64,000 nucleotides of DNA from Caldilineaceae bacterium (GTDB taxonomy: Bacteria > Chloroflexota > Anaerolineae > Caldilineales > Caldilineaceae). The stretch spans positions 62,001 to 126,000 of the forward strand of contig JAHBVH010000004.1 in the NCBI GenBank assembly GCA_019637645.1, read 5' to 3'. The notes under the pieces are model-generated. The model searched no databases, was not told where the DNA came from, and was given only the letters and a program-made list of their open reading frames with translations. Position numbers and translations under genes: made by a program. Below, piece after piece: positions 54,688-61,734 of this stretch. How positions within the stretch are numbered: position 1 is the stretch's first letter; each line of letters begins with the position of its first letter.

Positions 54688-54755
54688 CCAACCAGCTGAC
54701 AAGGTTTGGAAACCTTGTCAGCTGGTTGGCTCTGTGGCCCCCATCAAACGCCAAC
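54688..54755. repeat. Long motif A stem fused to motif B
   Basis: CCAACCAGCTGACAAGGTT (54688-54706) pairs perfectly with AACCTTGTCAGCTGGTTGG (54711-54729), 19 bp, the longest motif A stem here. Motif B (54725-54755) shares the GGTTGG end. Its other end carries the stop codon and the last codons (VGV) of the antiporter-rhodanese gene. Confidence 0.9.
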
Positions 54756-56342
54756 ATATGCGCCCTTGGCTTCAATCGGGTACTGACTACGCCAGGCCGG
54801 ATAGCCACCATCGAGCGCAACCGCCTGCAACCCCAATCCTTGTAGGTAGCGTGCGGCACGCGCACTGGCCGCTTCATTCGCACAGGTGCAATAGGCAACG
54901 ATGGCGCGTTCTGGTTTTTGCTGCACTGCCCAATCCGCAATTTGATCAGGCGGTACGCGAATGCTGCCGGGAATTTGGCCGTCATCGGTTTCATAGGCGG
55001 CCCGTGAGCGCACGTCCAGCACCATGGGTGGTTGTGGCCCGGCCAATTGGCTCGCCAATTCTTCGACGTTGATGCGGGTAATCCCTGTTGGCTCCGCTTC
55101 AAAGAGATCAGGAAAGTCGCTTGCCCGCTCTTCTTGCAACGTAGGCCATGCCTCGGCCACCTTGCGCCCATACCAAGCCGCTAGTGGTGTTGCCGAGATG
55201 CCATGCGCCAGCACCGAAACGATCACAACCACGCCCGTGATGGCCAGCAGGGCCTCGGCCCCAGGCACATGGCCCTGCACGGCTAGTAACGCCAATAGCA
55301 ACGAATTTAACCCCCGTGGCCCAAACCACCCAATAAAGGCACGCGCCATGGGGCTCATCTTGGCACGCAAGAGAACAAACCACAAGCTCAAAGGACGCAT
55401 CAAAAAGAGCGCGATGAGAGCAAGGATCAGCGCCGGCCACAGCACAATCGTCCCGAGCAAATTGGATAAGACAACGCCAAAGAGGACAAAGGCTACCATC
55501 ATCATCATCTCGGCGGTCACTTCACCATAGTCGAGAAAACAGTCACAGAGCGAGACGTTAAAGAGCGTGATCGACAAGCCGGCAAAGAAAGCCGCCAAAA
55601 ATCCATCGCCTTCCACAACTTGGCCCGCGGTAAAAGCGGCCAACACCAAGCCTATTCCATAGAGCGCCTGGTACTCACGCCGAATGCCAAAGCGGGCATC
55701 GGCGCGCCCCATGAGCCACGCACCGGCACCGCCAATGACGAGGCCAACGACAGGACTGAGCACCAAGATCTGAAATAGAAACATGAACCAGTTACGCTGA
55801 CCACTGCCATCAGTCTGCAAAAGCGCGATCAGGGTCAGCACAATGGGCAGCACAACCAGATCATTCATACCGGCTTCCACGCTCAGGGCGCGCCGCACAG
55901 CGCGTGGAATCTGCTGGTTGCGAATGACATCGCGCAGCACGACCGGATCAGTCGAGGCTAAAATCGCGCCTAATAAGAGTGATTGCAGCGGTGTGGTCCG
56001 CACGGATAGATACGCCACGCCCGCCACGCCCGCAATGACCAGCAGCGTACCCGGCCCTAGGGTCAGAAAAGGCACATACCAATCCGCGCGTAGCTCATCG
56101 ATCTGGAGATGAACGGCATCGAGAAAGAGCACCAGCGAAAGACTAATAATCGCCACTACTTCTAACATGGCATCATGAACCTCCAGTTGCAACACGCCCC
56201 AGCCAGCAGGCCCCAAGAGAAAGCCCAAACCAAGAAAGAGAATGGGAAACGAAAGCGGAGCGCGCTCGATAATACCCGACGCCAACGCCGTAATCAGCAG
56301 GGTGAGCGCAACAACGCCCATCCCCAAAACCAATAGAGACAT
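54744..56342 (-). CDS. CPA1 cation/proton antiporter with C-terminal rhodanese domain
   Basis: A 532-residue fusion. The first part (about 1-400) is a sodium/proton exchanger with about twelve helices. ILASTDPVVLRDVIRNQQIP is the CPA1 ASTDP/ND region, VEAGMNDLVVLPIVL carries the second acidic site, and GWFGPRGLNSLLLALL the late helix. A linker follows, then a rhodanese domain (about 430-525): MVLDVRSRAAYETDDGQIPG and active Cys in AYCTCANEAAS. This links cation exchange to sulfur or redox signals, or the rhodanese may be only a sensor. ATG 56342 has AAGGAG eight bases upstream. The stop lies inside a motif B repeat. Confidence 0.93.
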   Translation of the reverse strand: MSLLVLGMGVVALTLLITALASGIIERAPLSFPILFLGLGFLLGPAGWGVLQLEVHDAMLEVVAIISLSLVLFLDAVHLQIDELRADWYVPFLTLGPGTLLVIAGVAGVAYLSVRTTPLQSLLLGAILASTDPVVLRDVIRNQQIPRAVRRALSVEAGMNDLVVLPIVLTLIALLQTDGSGQRNWFMFLFQILVLSPVVGLVIGGAGAWLMGRADARFGIRREYQALYGIGLVLAAFTAGQVVEGDGFLAAFFAGLSITLFNVSLCDCFLDYGEVTAEMMMMVAFVLFGVVLSNLLGTIVLWPALILALIALFLMRPLSLWFVLLRAKMSPMARAFIGWFGPRGLNSLLLALLAVQGHVPGAEALLAITGVVVIVSVLAHGISATPLAAWYGRKVAEAWPTLQEERASDFPDLFEAEPTGITRINVEELASQLAGPQPPMVLDVRSRAAYETDDGQIPGSIRVPPDQIADWAVQQKPERAIVAYCTCANEAASARAARYLQGLGLQAVALDGGYPAWRSQYPIEAKGAYVGV

Positions 56343-56535
56343 GCATGGCTCCTTATGACAAGCATAGAATGGGTGGATCACAGAAAGAAGATGGACCCAA
56401 AAGCGGAGGGGACCTAGCCACTAGCTCTTGGGCAAAGACCTAGTGGCGAAAAACGGCACTACGGTAGCACAGGCGGCACCACGTCAATGGGGTACGTACA
56501 CTGTAGCAGGTCGTGGAAGTAGGATAGCTCAGACA

Positions 56536-56561
56536 ACGGCGGCTCGTCAGTGAGCCGCCGT
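56536..56561. terminator. Hairpin over the end of the MFS gene
   Basis: ACGGCGGCTC (56536-56545) pairs with GAGCCGCCGT (56552-56561) around six bases. The stem includes the stop codon of the MFS gene and its last codons. There is no T-run, so it may slow ribosomes or stabilise mRNA rather than end it. Confidence 0.6.
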
Positions 56562-57797
56562 ACGCGCCACACGCCAATTGCGGAATTCGCCATGGAGAAG
56601 TAATAAGACCAAGGCAATGGCAGCCATCAACAGACCATTGACCCGGATGGTCGCCATAGGCCCCACGGCGTTGCCCATCCAACCAACCCATAACGCGCCA
56701 AGGGGCTGAATGCCGGTGGAGAGCATGGACGACACGCTCAGGAGCCGCGCCCGCATATCGTTTGGGGCGAGCATCTGAATGAGCCCTCCCACGCCCGCCA
56801 ACACCACCGGGATATTCACACTAGTCAAGAAGATACCCAAGATCGTCAGGGGCGCCCAGGTGAAGAAAGAGGTCATCACCAACCACAAGCCAGACCAGAG
56901 CAAAGCGCCGCTCAGCGCGAGGCCCGCCCGTTCCACCCGCTGAATCTGCGGGGCCACGAGCAGGACGCCGAGCAATGCGCCAGCGCCCGACGCCCCCAAT
57001 AAATAGCCCACTAATTCAGGTCCGCCACGTAAGACCATATCGGCAATGGGAGCCGCTAATTGCAAACTCGAAAAAATAAAAAGCGTCACCGAGAGGCTAC
57101 AGAGCAATAGATCCGCGATCCGGGGCTGCTGGCGAATATAGCGAAGTGCTTCGCCAAAGTTCTGCAACAAATTACCACTGGGCGGACGCCGGATCTGTTG
57201 GGCACGCACGAAGAGCAGGCTGATCACCACGGCAATAAAACTGAGGCCGTTGATCAGAAAAGCCGTCGCCGTATTAAATTGCGCCACAATCAGCCCAGAG
57301 AGCGCCGGACCAATAAAGCGCCCAATCTCGATGGCAAAGGCATATAGCATCATCGCTTTGCGAATTTCCCCCATCCCACTCAGATCGCCAATAAAGGCAC
57401 CCTGCGTAGGATAGTTAAAAGCCGCGACAATCCCCAAAATTAAAGCGAAGATCAAGACCGGCCAGATGAGTTGCAGCCCCAAGAAGATCAAAAGCGCCAA
57501 CGAGAGCGCTAGCGTCATCTCAATCAACTGGGTTGCAATCAAGACCTTACGCCGATCAACCCGGTCGGCAATCGCACCAGTAAAGGGCATGAGGAAAAAG
57601 GCCGGTGCAAAGGTCACCGCCGCCACAATGCCCACCCAACGTGTATCTTGCGTAACTTCCCAAATAAACCACTGCAACGCCATTTGCTGCATAAAAGTGC
57701 CAATGAGCGAAACCCCTTGCCCCAGCAAATAGGTGCGAAAATTCGCGTTCTTCAAAGGGCTAAAGCTGTCCAAAAAGGCTGACTTGGTGAGTACCAT
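56547..57797 (-). CDS. MFS transporter, EntS/MFS_3-like
   Basis: A 416-residue membrane protein with about twelve hydrophobic segments. FSPLKNANFRTYLLGQGVSLIG is the start typical of MFS_3 exporters (place only). WVGIVAAVTFAPAFFLMPFTG and GAIADRVDRRKVLIATQLIE carry the conserved loop between helices 2 and 3. A mid-protein stretch GALLGVLLVAPQIQRVERAG marks the second half. The group exports siderophores, macrolides or other small molecules. ATG 57797 has GGGA upstream. It is followed by the antiporter gene on the same strand about 200 bp later. Confidence 0.92.
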   Translation of the reverse strand: MVLTKSAFLDSFSPLKNANFRTYLLGQGVSLIGTFMQQMALQWFIWEVTQDTRWVGIVAAVTFAPAFFLMPFTGAIADRVDRRKVLIATQLIEMTLALSLALLIFLGLQLIWPVLIFALILGIVAAFNYPTQGAFIGDLSGMGEIRKAMMLYAFAIEIGRFIGPALSGLIVAQFNTATAFLINGLSFIAVVISLLFVRAQQIRRPPSGNLLQNFGEALRYIRQQPRIADLLLCSLSVTLFIFSSLQLAAPIADMVLRGGPELVGYLLGASGAGALLGVLLVAPQIQRVERAGLALSGALLWSGLWLVMTSFFTWAPLTILGIFLTSVNIPVVLAGVGGLIQMLAPNDMRARLLSVSSMLSTGIQPLGALWVGWMGNAVGPMATIRVNGLLMAAIALVLLLLHGEFRNWRVARTAAH

Positions 57798-57856
57798 AGG
57801 TTCCCGTCGATCTAGGATGCAAGTGTGAGCAATCCATTGACAATAAACGAATAAAA

Positions 57857-57962
57857 GAGAGCTGACAGTTTGTTAAACCTTGTCATCTGGTTGGCTCTGT
57901 GGTCCCCACAACCGCCAACGAAAGACGCTGGCAGCGCTGCGATGACAGACCGATCTTCGTGC
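57857..57962. repeat. Motif A remnant, motif B and motif C in a row
   Basis: GCTGACAGTTTG ... CTTGTCATC (57860-57888) is a worn motif A. Motif B follows at 57890-57919, with TGTGG / CACA intact. Motif C follows at 57932-57962 and matches 35186-35216 at 27 of 31 positions. It lies between the esterase gene and the MFS gene. Confidence 0.85.
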
Positions 57963-57969
57963 ATAACGC

Positions 57970-58827
57970 CTAACCGAATTGACGTTTGAGCCACGCCAGC
58001 GCCAGGCTCACCCAGATTTGGCAATCTGGATTGAGAAAACGCCCCTGGGATTGGGTCACTTCATCGGCCAAGGCCAAGCCATGCACGCCTTGGTCAAAGA
58101 TGTGGATTTCGTAGGGCACGCCTTGTTCGGCCAAGGCTGTGGCAAAGAGCAAGGCATTGCGCGCGGGCACCAATTCATCATCGGCGGTGTGCCAGATAAA
58201 GGTGGGCGGGGTGGCCGCAGAGACGTGGCGATCAGCCCGATAGCGCGCCAGTTGTTCTGGCGACGGCTGCGGTACGCCCAAGGTCTTGGTGAGAATCAAC
58301 TCACTCAGGGCCACTGGGGCACTGTCGGCGTCTAGTTGGCGTGGCGCACCAGCCACCAACGTCAAATCGATCACAGGGTAGGCCAGGATGAGCGCATTCG
58401 GCTTGATCTGCGCGGGTTCGACCCCCAGCGGTTCATAGAACCAAGGCTGATTCCACAGCACCCCACTCGACGCGGCTAGATGACCACCAGCAGAAAAGCC
58501 GCAGACAGCGATCTGCTGCGGATCGACTAACCACGTACCCGCTTCTTTACGGATCAGGGCAATGGTCTTGGCTAGATCAATCATCGGCTGAGGGAATAAT
58601 GTTTCCACCGAGTAACGCAAGACAAAAACATGGTAGCCGTGGGCCAAGAAGCGCAACGCAATTGGCTCGGCTTCGCGATCCGAGGTGAAGAAATAACCAC
58701 CGCCTGGGCAGACGATCACCGCTGGCCGCGGTTGATCGGTTTGAAATTCAGCCGAGTTGTTGAGTAAATAGAGATCCAAATAGACAGCTTCGTTATCGGG
58801 TCGCAATTGAATCCGTTTGGTAATCAT
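57970..58827 (-). CDS. Alpha/beta hydrolase, acetyl-esterase-like (BD-FAE)
   Basis: A protein of about 285 residues. AVIVCPGGGYFFTSDREAEP is the oxyanion HGGG-like region, AVCGFSAGGHLAASSG the nucleophile elbow with Ser, WHTADDELVPARN the acid Asp, and FDQGVHGLALAD the catalytic His. It resembles xylan acetyl-esterases and feruloyl-esterase-like enzymes, which would suit the GH51 enzyme encoded nearby. No signal peptide is seen. I chose ATG 58827 (MITKRIQLRP), with AAGG close by; upstream in-frame starts at 58851 and 58881 (GTG) are possible. Confidence 0.9.
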   Translation of the reverse strand: MITKRIQLRPDNEAVYLDLYLLNNSAEFQTDQPRPAVIVCPGGGYFFTSDREAEPIALRFLAHGYHVFVLRYSVETLFPQPMIDLAKTIALIRKEAGTWLVDPQQIAVCGFSAGGHLAASSGVLWNQPWFYEPLGVEPAQIKPNALILAYPVIDLTLVAGAPRQLDADSAPVALSELILTKTLGVPQPSPEQLARYRADRHVSAATPPTFIWHTADDELVPARNALLFATALAEQGVPYEIHIFDQGVHGLALADEVTQSQGRFLNPDCQIWVSLALAWLKRQFG

Positions 58828-58901
58828 CCTTGATCTCACTTTGCTGGTCATTGCGCTATTGGACAATGAAGGGATACGCACAAAGATTGGCTTCCCGCCT
58901 G

Positions 58902-58934
58902 AGAGCTGTCAGGTTTACACAACCTGACAGCTCT
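58902..58934. repeat. Motif A hairpin upstream of the esterase gene
   Basis: AGAGCTGTCAGGTT (58902-58915) pairs perfectly with AACCTGACAGCTCT (58921-58934), loop of five. Its orientation is opposite to most copies. It lies 75 bp upstream of the esterase start, on the side where the heme-binding gene is divergent. Confidence 0.88.
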
Positions 58935-59139
58935 AGCAGAAGTATACCTCAACCGCCAGCCAGCCCAGCGAATTGCGCGTTGGATTTGCACCGATTCGCG
59001 TCAGGTTTGTCCCCGTTGCTGCTCGGGACAAACCCAGCACTGCCGCGACCACGTACTCCCGAAAATCGCTGATTTCTTCGTCCTCTTGACAATTTCTTGA
59101 GATTTTTCTGGTATCCTATAGCGAGTCTACCCATGGAGA

Positions 59140-59215
59140 CGCGACGATTACGACCGCCCTGGCCTAAAGGCACCGGGCTAAGACACAACGCCCGCTGATG
59201 CGGGCCAAGCCCTGA
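59140..59215 (+). promoter_or_regulatory. Structured leader before the heme-binding gene
   Basis: TTGACA at 59086-59091 may be a -35 box for an RNA starting near 59120-59130. In that RNA, GCCC TG GCC (59156-59164) can pair with GGC ACC GGGC, and GCCCGC (59190-59195) with GCGGGC (59200-59205) around TGAT. GGGCTAA (about 59175) and AAGCCC (about 59207) enclose the second hairpin. The multi-hairpin form and the 75 bp that follow before the ribosome site resemble a riboswitch or cis-regulatory RNA, but I cannot name a class. Confidence 0.45.
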
Positions 59216-59289
59216 ATCAAACAAAGTGCTATCGCCGCCGCTCTATGCCCATTTTAGCTCAAGCTTGGAATCGTTAGATAGGAGATGCT

Positions 59290-59748
59290 ATGAAACGGTT
59301 TGTCCGCATTGCTGGCTTTGCCATACTTGCCATTTTGATTCTTATTCAATTCATTCCAATTGACCGGACCAACCCCGCGGTGACACGCGAAGTGGCGTGG
59401 GATTCGCCAGAAACCCGTGCCTTGGCGCAACGGGCCTGTTTTGATTGCCACAGCAATGAAACGGTTTGGCCTTGGTATTCCTATGTTGCGCCGATCTCCT
59501 TGCGGATCGCCAGCCATGTGGAAGAGGGAAGAGAACATCTCAACTTTTCGGCGTGGGATCAGCCAAACGAAGGGCTCGATGAAATTGTCGAGGTGATCGA
59601 GCGGGGGGAAATGCCACTTTCTGATTATCTCTTGCTCCATAGCACAGCAAAGCTCAGTGATACCGAGAAGCAAGCGCTGATCGACGGCCTCCAAGCCACC
59701 CTGACCAATGATCCACCCGTTGCCCGCTCCGGCCCAGCCCGGCCTTGA
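59290..59748 (+). CDS. Heme-binding domain protein (c-type CxxCH)
   Basis: A 152-residue protein. A membrane segment (about 7-24, ILAILILIQFIP) anchors it. The single c-type heme site is Cys50-Phe-Asp-Cys53-His54 in RACFDCHSNET. WPWYSYVAPISL and GREHLNFSAWDQ are the hallmark blocks of the heme-binding domain family (Haem_bd). WDQ and MPLSDYLLLHSTAKLS lie later. The heme would face outside. It may carry electrons or sense redox. AGGAG stands just before the ATG. A structured leader lies upstream, and a two-way terminator follows the gene. Confidence 0.92.
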   Translation: MKRFVRIAGFAILAILILIQFIPIDRTNPAVTREVAWDSPETRALAQRACFDCHSNETVWPWYSYVAPISLRIASHVEEGREHLNFSAWDQPNEGLDEIVEVIERGEMPLSDYLLLHSTAKLSDTEKQALIDGLQATLTNDPPVARSGPARP

Positions 59749-59810
59749 TAACCCTGTTCCCGTTGAAGACAACAAGCGTACTTGGCCCCCGCCCCCAGTA
59801 GCTTCTGCGC

Positions 59811-59847
59811 AAAACAGACCCGTAGCGCGGCGATGCCGGTCTGTTTT
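59811..59847. terminator. Bidirectional terminator between convergent genes
   Basis: AAAACAGACC (59811-59820) pairs with GGTCTGTTTT (59838-59847), with A and T runs at the ends and a 17-base loop. It ends both the heme-binding gene and the convergent GH51 gene. Confidence 0.8.
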
Positions 59848-59867
59848 ACGCACTCTATCGGAATCAT

Positions 59868-61352
59868 CTACTGAATAGCCAGTGTGATAACCGCCATGGG
59901 CGGCAGTTGCAAGCTCACGCGGGAGCCCGCATAGCTGATGCCCTGTAGCGGGCGGACAGTGACAACGTCGGGTTGATCAAAAGTGTTATGGGCGCGCATA
60001 TCCGTGTGGGTGACGATCCGGCCCGTAGCTTGGCTGATTGGGGTTGCCCCGACGAGTTCTAGGGCAACGTCAGCGGTCGAACGGCTATCAAGGTTGCAGA
60101 GCGATACGTGAACCACCCCAGCATCATTACGCGAAGCAGAGACACTCAGTTGAGGCAGCCGCTCCTCGCCCCAGACATAGTCAACCCCGTTACCGATGGT
60201 CGTCGCTAGGAGCGTCGCATCTTGATGAGGCCGATAGAGATCAAAGACATGATAGGTGGGCGTGAGGATAAAGTCAGCCCCATTGGTCAGGATCAAGGCT
60301 TGTAGCACATTCACCGTTTGTGCCAAGTTCGCCATGTGAACCCGATCACAATAATGATTAAAAATATTGAGCGTTAAACCGGCAACCAAGGCATCGCGCA
60401 GGGTGTTCTGTTGATAGAGAAAACCGGGATTGCTCCCCGGTTCGGGATCATACCAAGTGCCCCACTCGTCAATAATCAGCCCGACCCGCTTTTCGGGGTC
60501 ATACCGATCCATAATGGCCGCATGGTTGCGGATGATCGCGTCCATCCGGAGCGCTTTTTGGAGGGTGAGAAACCATTCCGCTTCGGTGAACTCAGTCGCC
60601 GATCCTTTCTGCGCCCAGGTGTGGGGAACGGTATAATAGTGCAAACTTAGCCCCTGCATGTGCCGACCAGCCTCGCGCATGAGTGTTTCCGTCCACTCAT
60701 AATTAAAATCACTTGCACCACAGGCAATTTTGTAAATTTTATGCTCGCCATAGCTCCGGACATAGGTCTGATACCGGCGATAGACGGCAGCATATTCGGC
60801 AGCGGTCATATTACCGCCACACCCCCAGTTTTCGTTGCCCACGCCAAAATAGGTCACGCGCCAGGGGGCTTGGCGTCCATTCGCACGGCGCTCATCCGCC
60901 AAGGTAGAGTCACCAGCAAAATTCATATACTCTACCCAATCCTTCATTTCTTGAACCGTACCACTCCCCACATTCCCCGCAATATAGGGTTCACAGCCAA
61001 GTAATTCACACAATTGCAGAAATTCATGGGTGCCAAAGTGGTTATTTTCAATCACACCACCCCAGTGGGTATTCACCGTGCGTGGGCGCGCGGCACGGGG
61101 TCCGATCCCGTTGCGCCAGTGATAGTCATCGGCAAAGCAGCCGCCCGGCCAGCGCAACACCGGGATCTGTAAATGGCGCAGCGCGGCCAACAGATCATTC
61201 CGGATCCCGGCTGTATTTGGCATCGTCGAAGCTTCGCCTACCCACATCCCTTCATAGATACAGCGACCGAGATGTTCGGCAAAATGTCCGTAAAGATGGC
61301 GGCAGATGGTCCCTTTGGTTTGTTGCGTTTGAATTGTAATCGTGGTTGTCAT
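59868..61352 (-). CDS. Alpha-N-arabinofuranosidase (GH51)
   Basis: A 494-residue enzyme that releases terminal arabinofuranose from plant arabinans and arabinoxylans. The barrel begins [40 protein letters not shown] is a GH51 hallmark. The acid/base is Glu174 in [11 protein letters not shown] and the nucleophile Glu296 in [11 protein letters not shown]. The C-terminal beta-sandwich starts near residue 400. No signal peptide is seen, so it probably acts on imported oligosaccharides inside the cell. CGAGG lies about six bases before the ATG. It fits with the sugar ABC system and the acetyl-esterase-like gene in this window. Confidence 0.96.
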   Translation of the reverse strand: MTTTITIQTQQTKGTICRHLYGHFAEHLGRCIYEGMWVGEASTMPNTAGIRNDLLAALRHLQIPVLRWPGGCFADDYHWRNGIGPRAARPRTVNTHWGGVIENNHFGTHEFLQLCELLGCEPYIAGNVGSGTVQEMKDWVEYMNFAGDSTLADERRANGRQAPWRVTYFGVGNENWGCGGNMTAAEYAAVYRRYQTYVRSYGEHKIYKIACGASDFNYEWTETLMREAGRHMQGLSLHYYTVPHTWAQKGSATEFTEAEWFLTLQKALRMDAIIRNHAAIMDRYDPEKRVGLIIDEWGTWYDPEPGSNPGFLYQQNTLRDALVAGLTLNIFNHYCDRVHMANLAQTVNVLQALILTNGADFILTPTYHVFDLYRPHQDATLLATTIGNGVDYVWGEERLPQLSVSASRNDAGVVHVSLCNLDSRSTADVALELVGATPISQATGRIVTHTDMRAHNTFDQPDVVTVRPLQGISYAGSRVSLQLPPMAVITLAIQ

Positions 61353-61421
61353 GCATACCTCGCTTTGTACAGGAGCAATTGGATCAAGAGGGCTTGCGTA
61401 TAAAGGTTAGTCCACCCGCCA

Positions 61422-61451
61422 AGAGCTGACCGGTTTTGCAAACCTTTCAAG
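61422..61451. repeat. Degenerate motif A copy upstream of the GH51 gene
   Basis: AGAGCTGACCGGTTTTG is followed by AAACCTTTCAAGT, so only the inner part still pairs. It lies about 70 bp upstream of the GH51 start. Confidence 0.6.
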
Positions 61452-61581
61452 TGGGGACTACGCAAAGTCTCAATTTAAGAAAAAGTAATGGGTTATCTAG
61501 AAATTAGCAAAAGGTGCACTTCATGGATACAATCATTCTATCAGCATGGAAAGGCAGCCACCAATTCACAGTTGAAAGCAA

Positions 61582-61666
61582 TAGGAGTTACGCAGTTGGG
61601 CCAGACCTGACAGGTTTGGCAAACCTGTCAGGTCTCTAGTCACGCTGTTCAAGTGCGTAACTTCTA
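61582..61666. repeat. 85-bp composite palindromic element, copy 3
   Basis: It begins TAGGAGTTACGCAGTTGG and ends GTGCGTAACTTCTA. The inner motif A is a perfect 15-bp stem (AGACCTGACAGGTTT at 61603-61617, its complement at 61621-61635) with loop GGC. It lies in the gap between the divergent GH51 and kinase genes, about 70 bp before the latter. The rest of this gap shows no gene. Confidence 0.92.
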
Positions 61667-61734
61667 AGCAATTCACAGCGGGACATTGGTGTGAACCATG
61701 TGCGACGTTGTTAGCCAGGATAGGAGCAGTTGCG

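Noticed and set aside
5944..61666. CRISPR array made of the repeated palindromes
   Set aside because: Copies are scattered over 55 kb, with no regular spacers and no cas genes.
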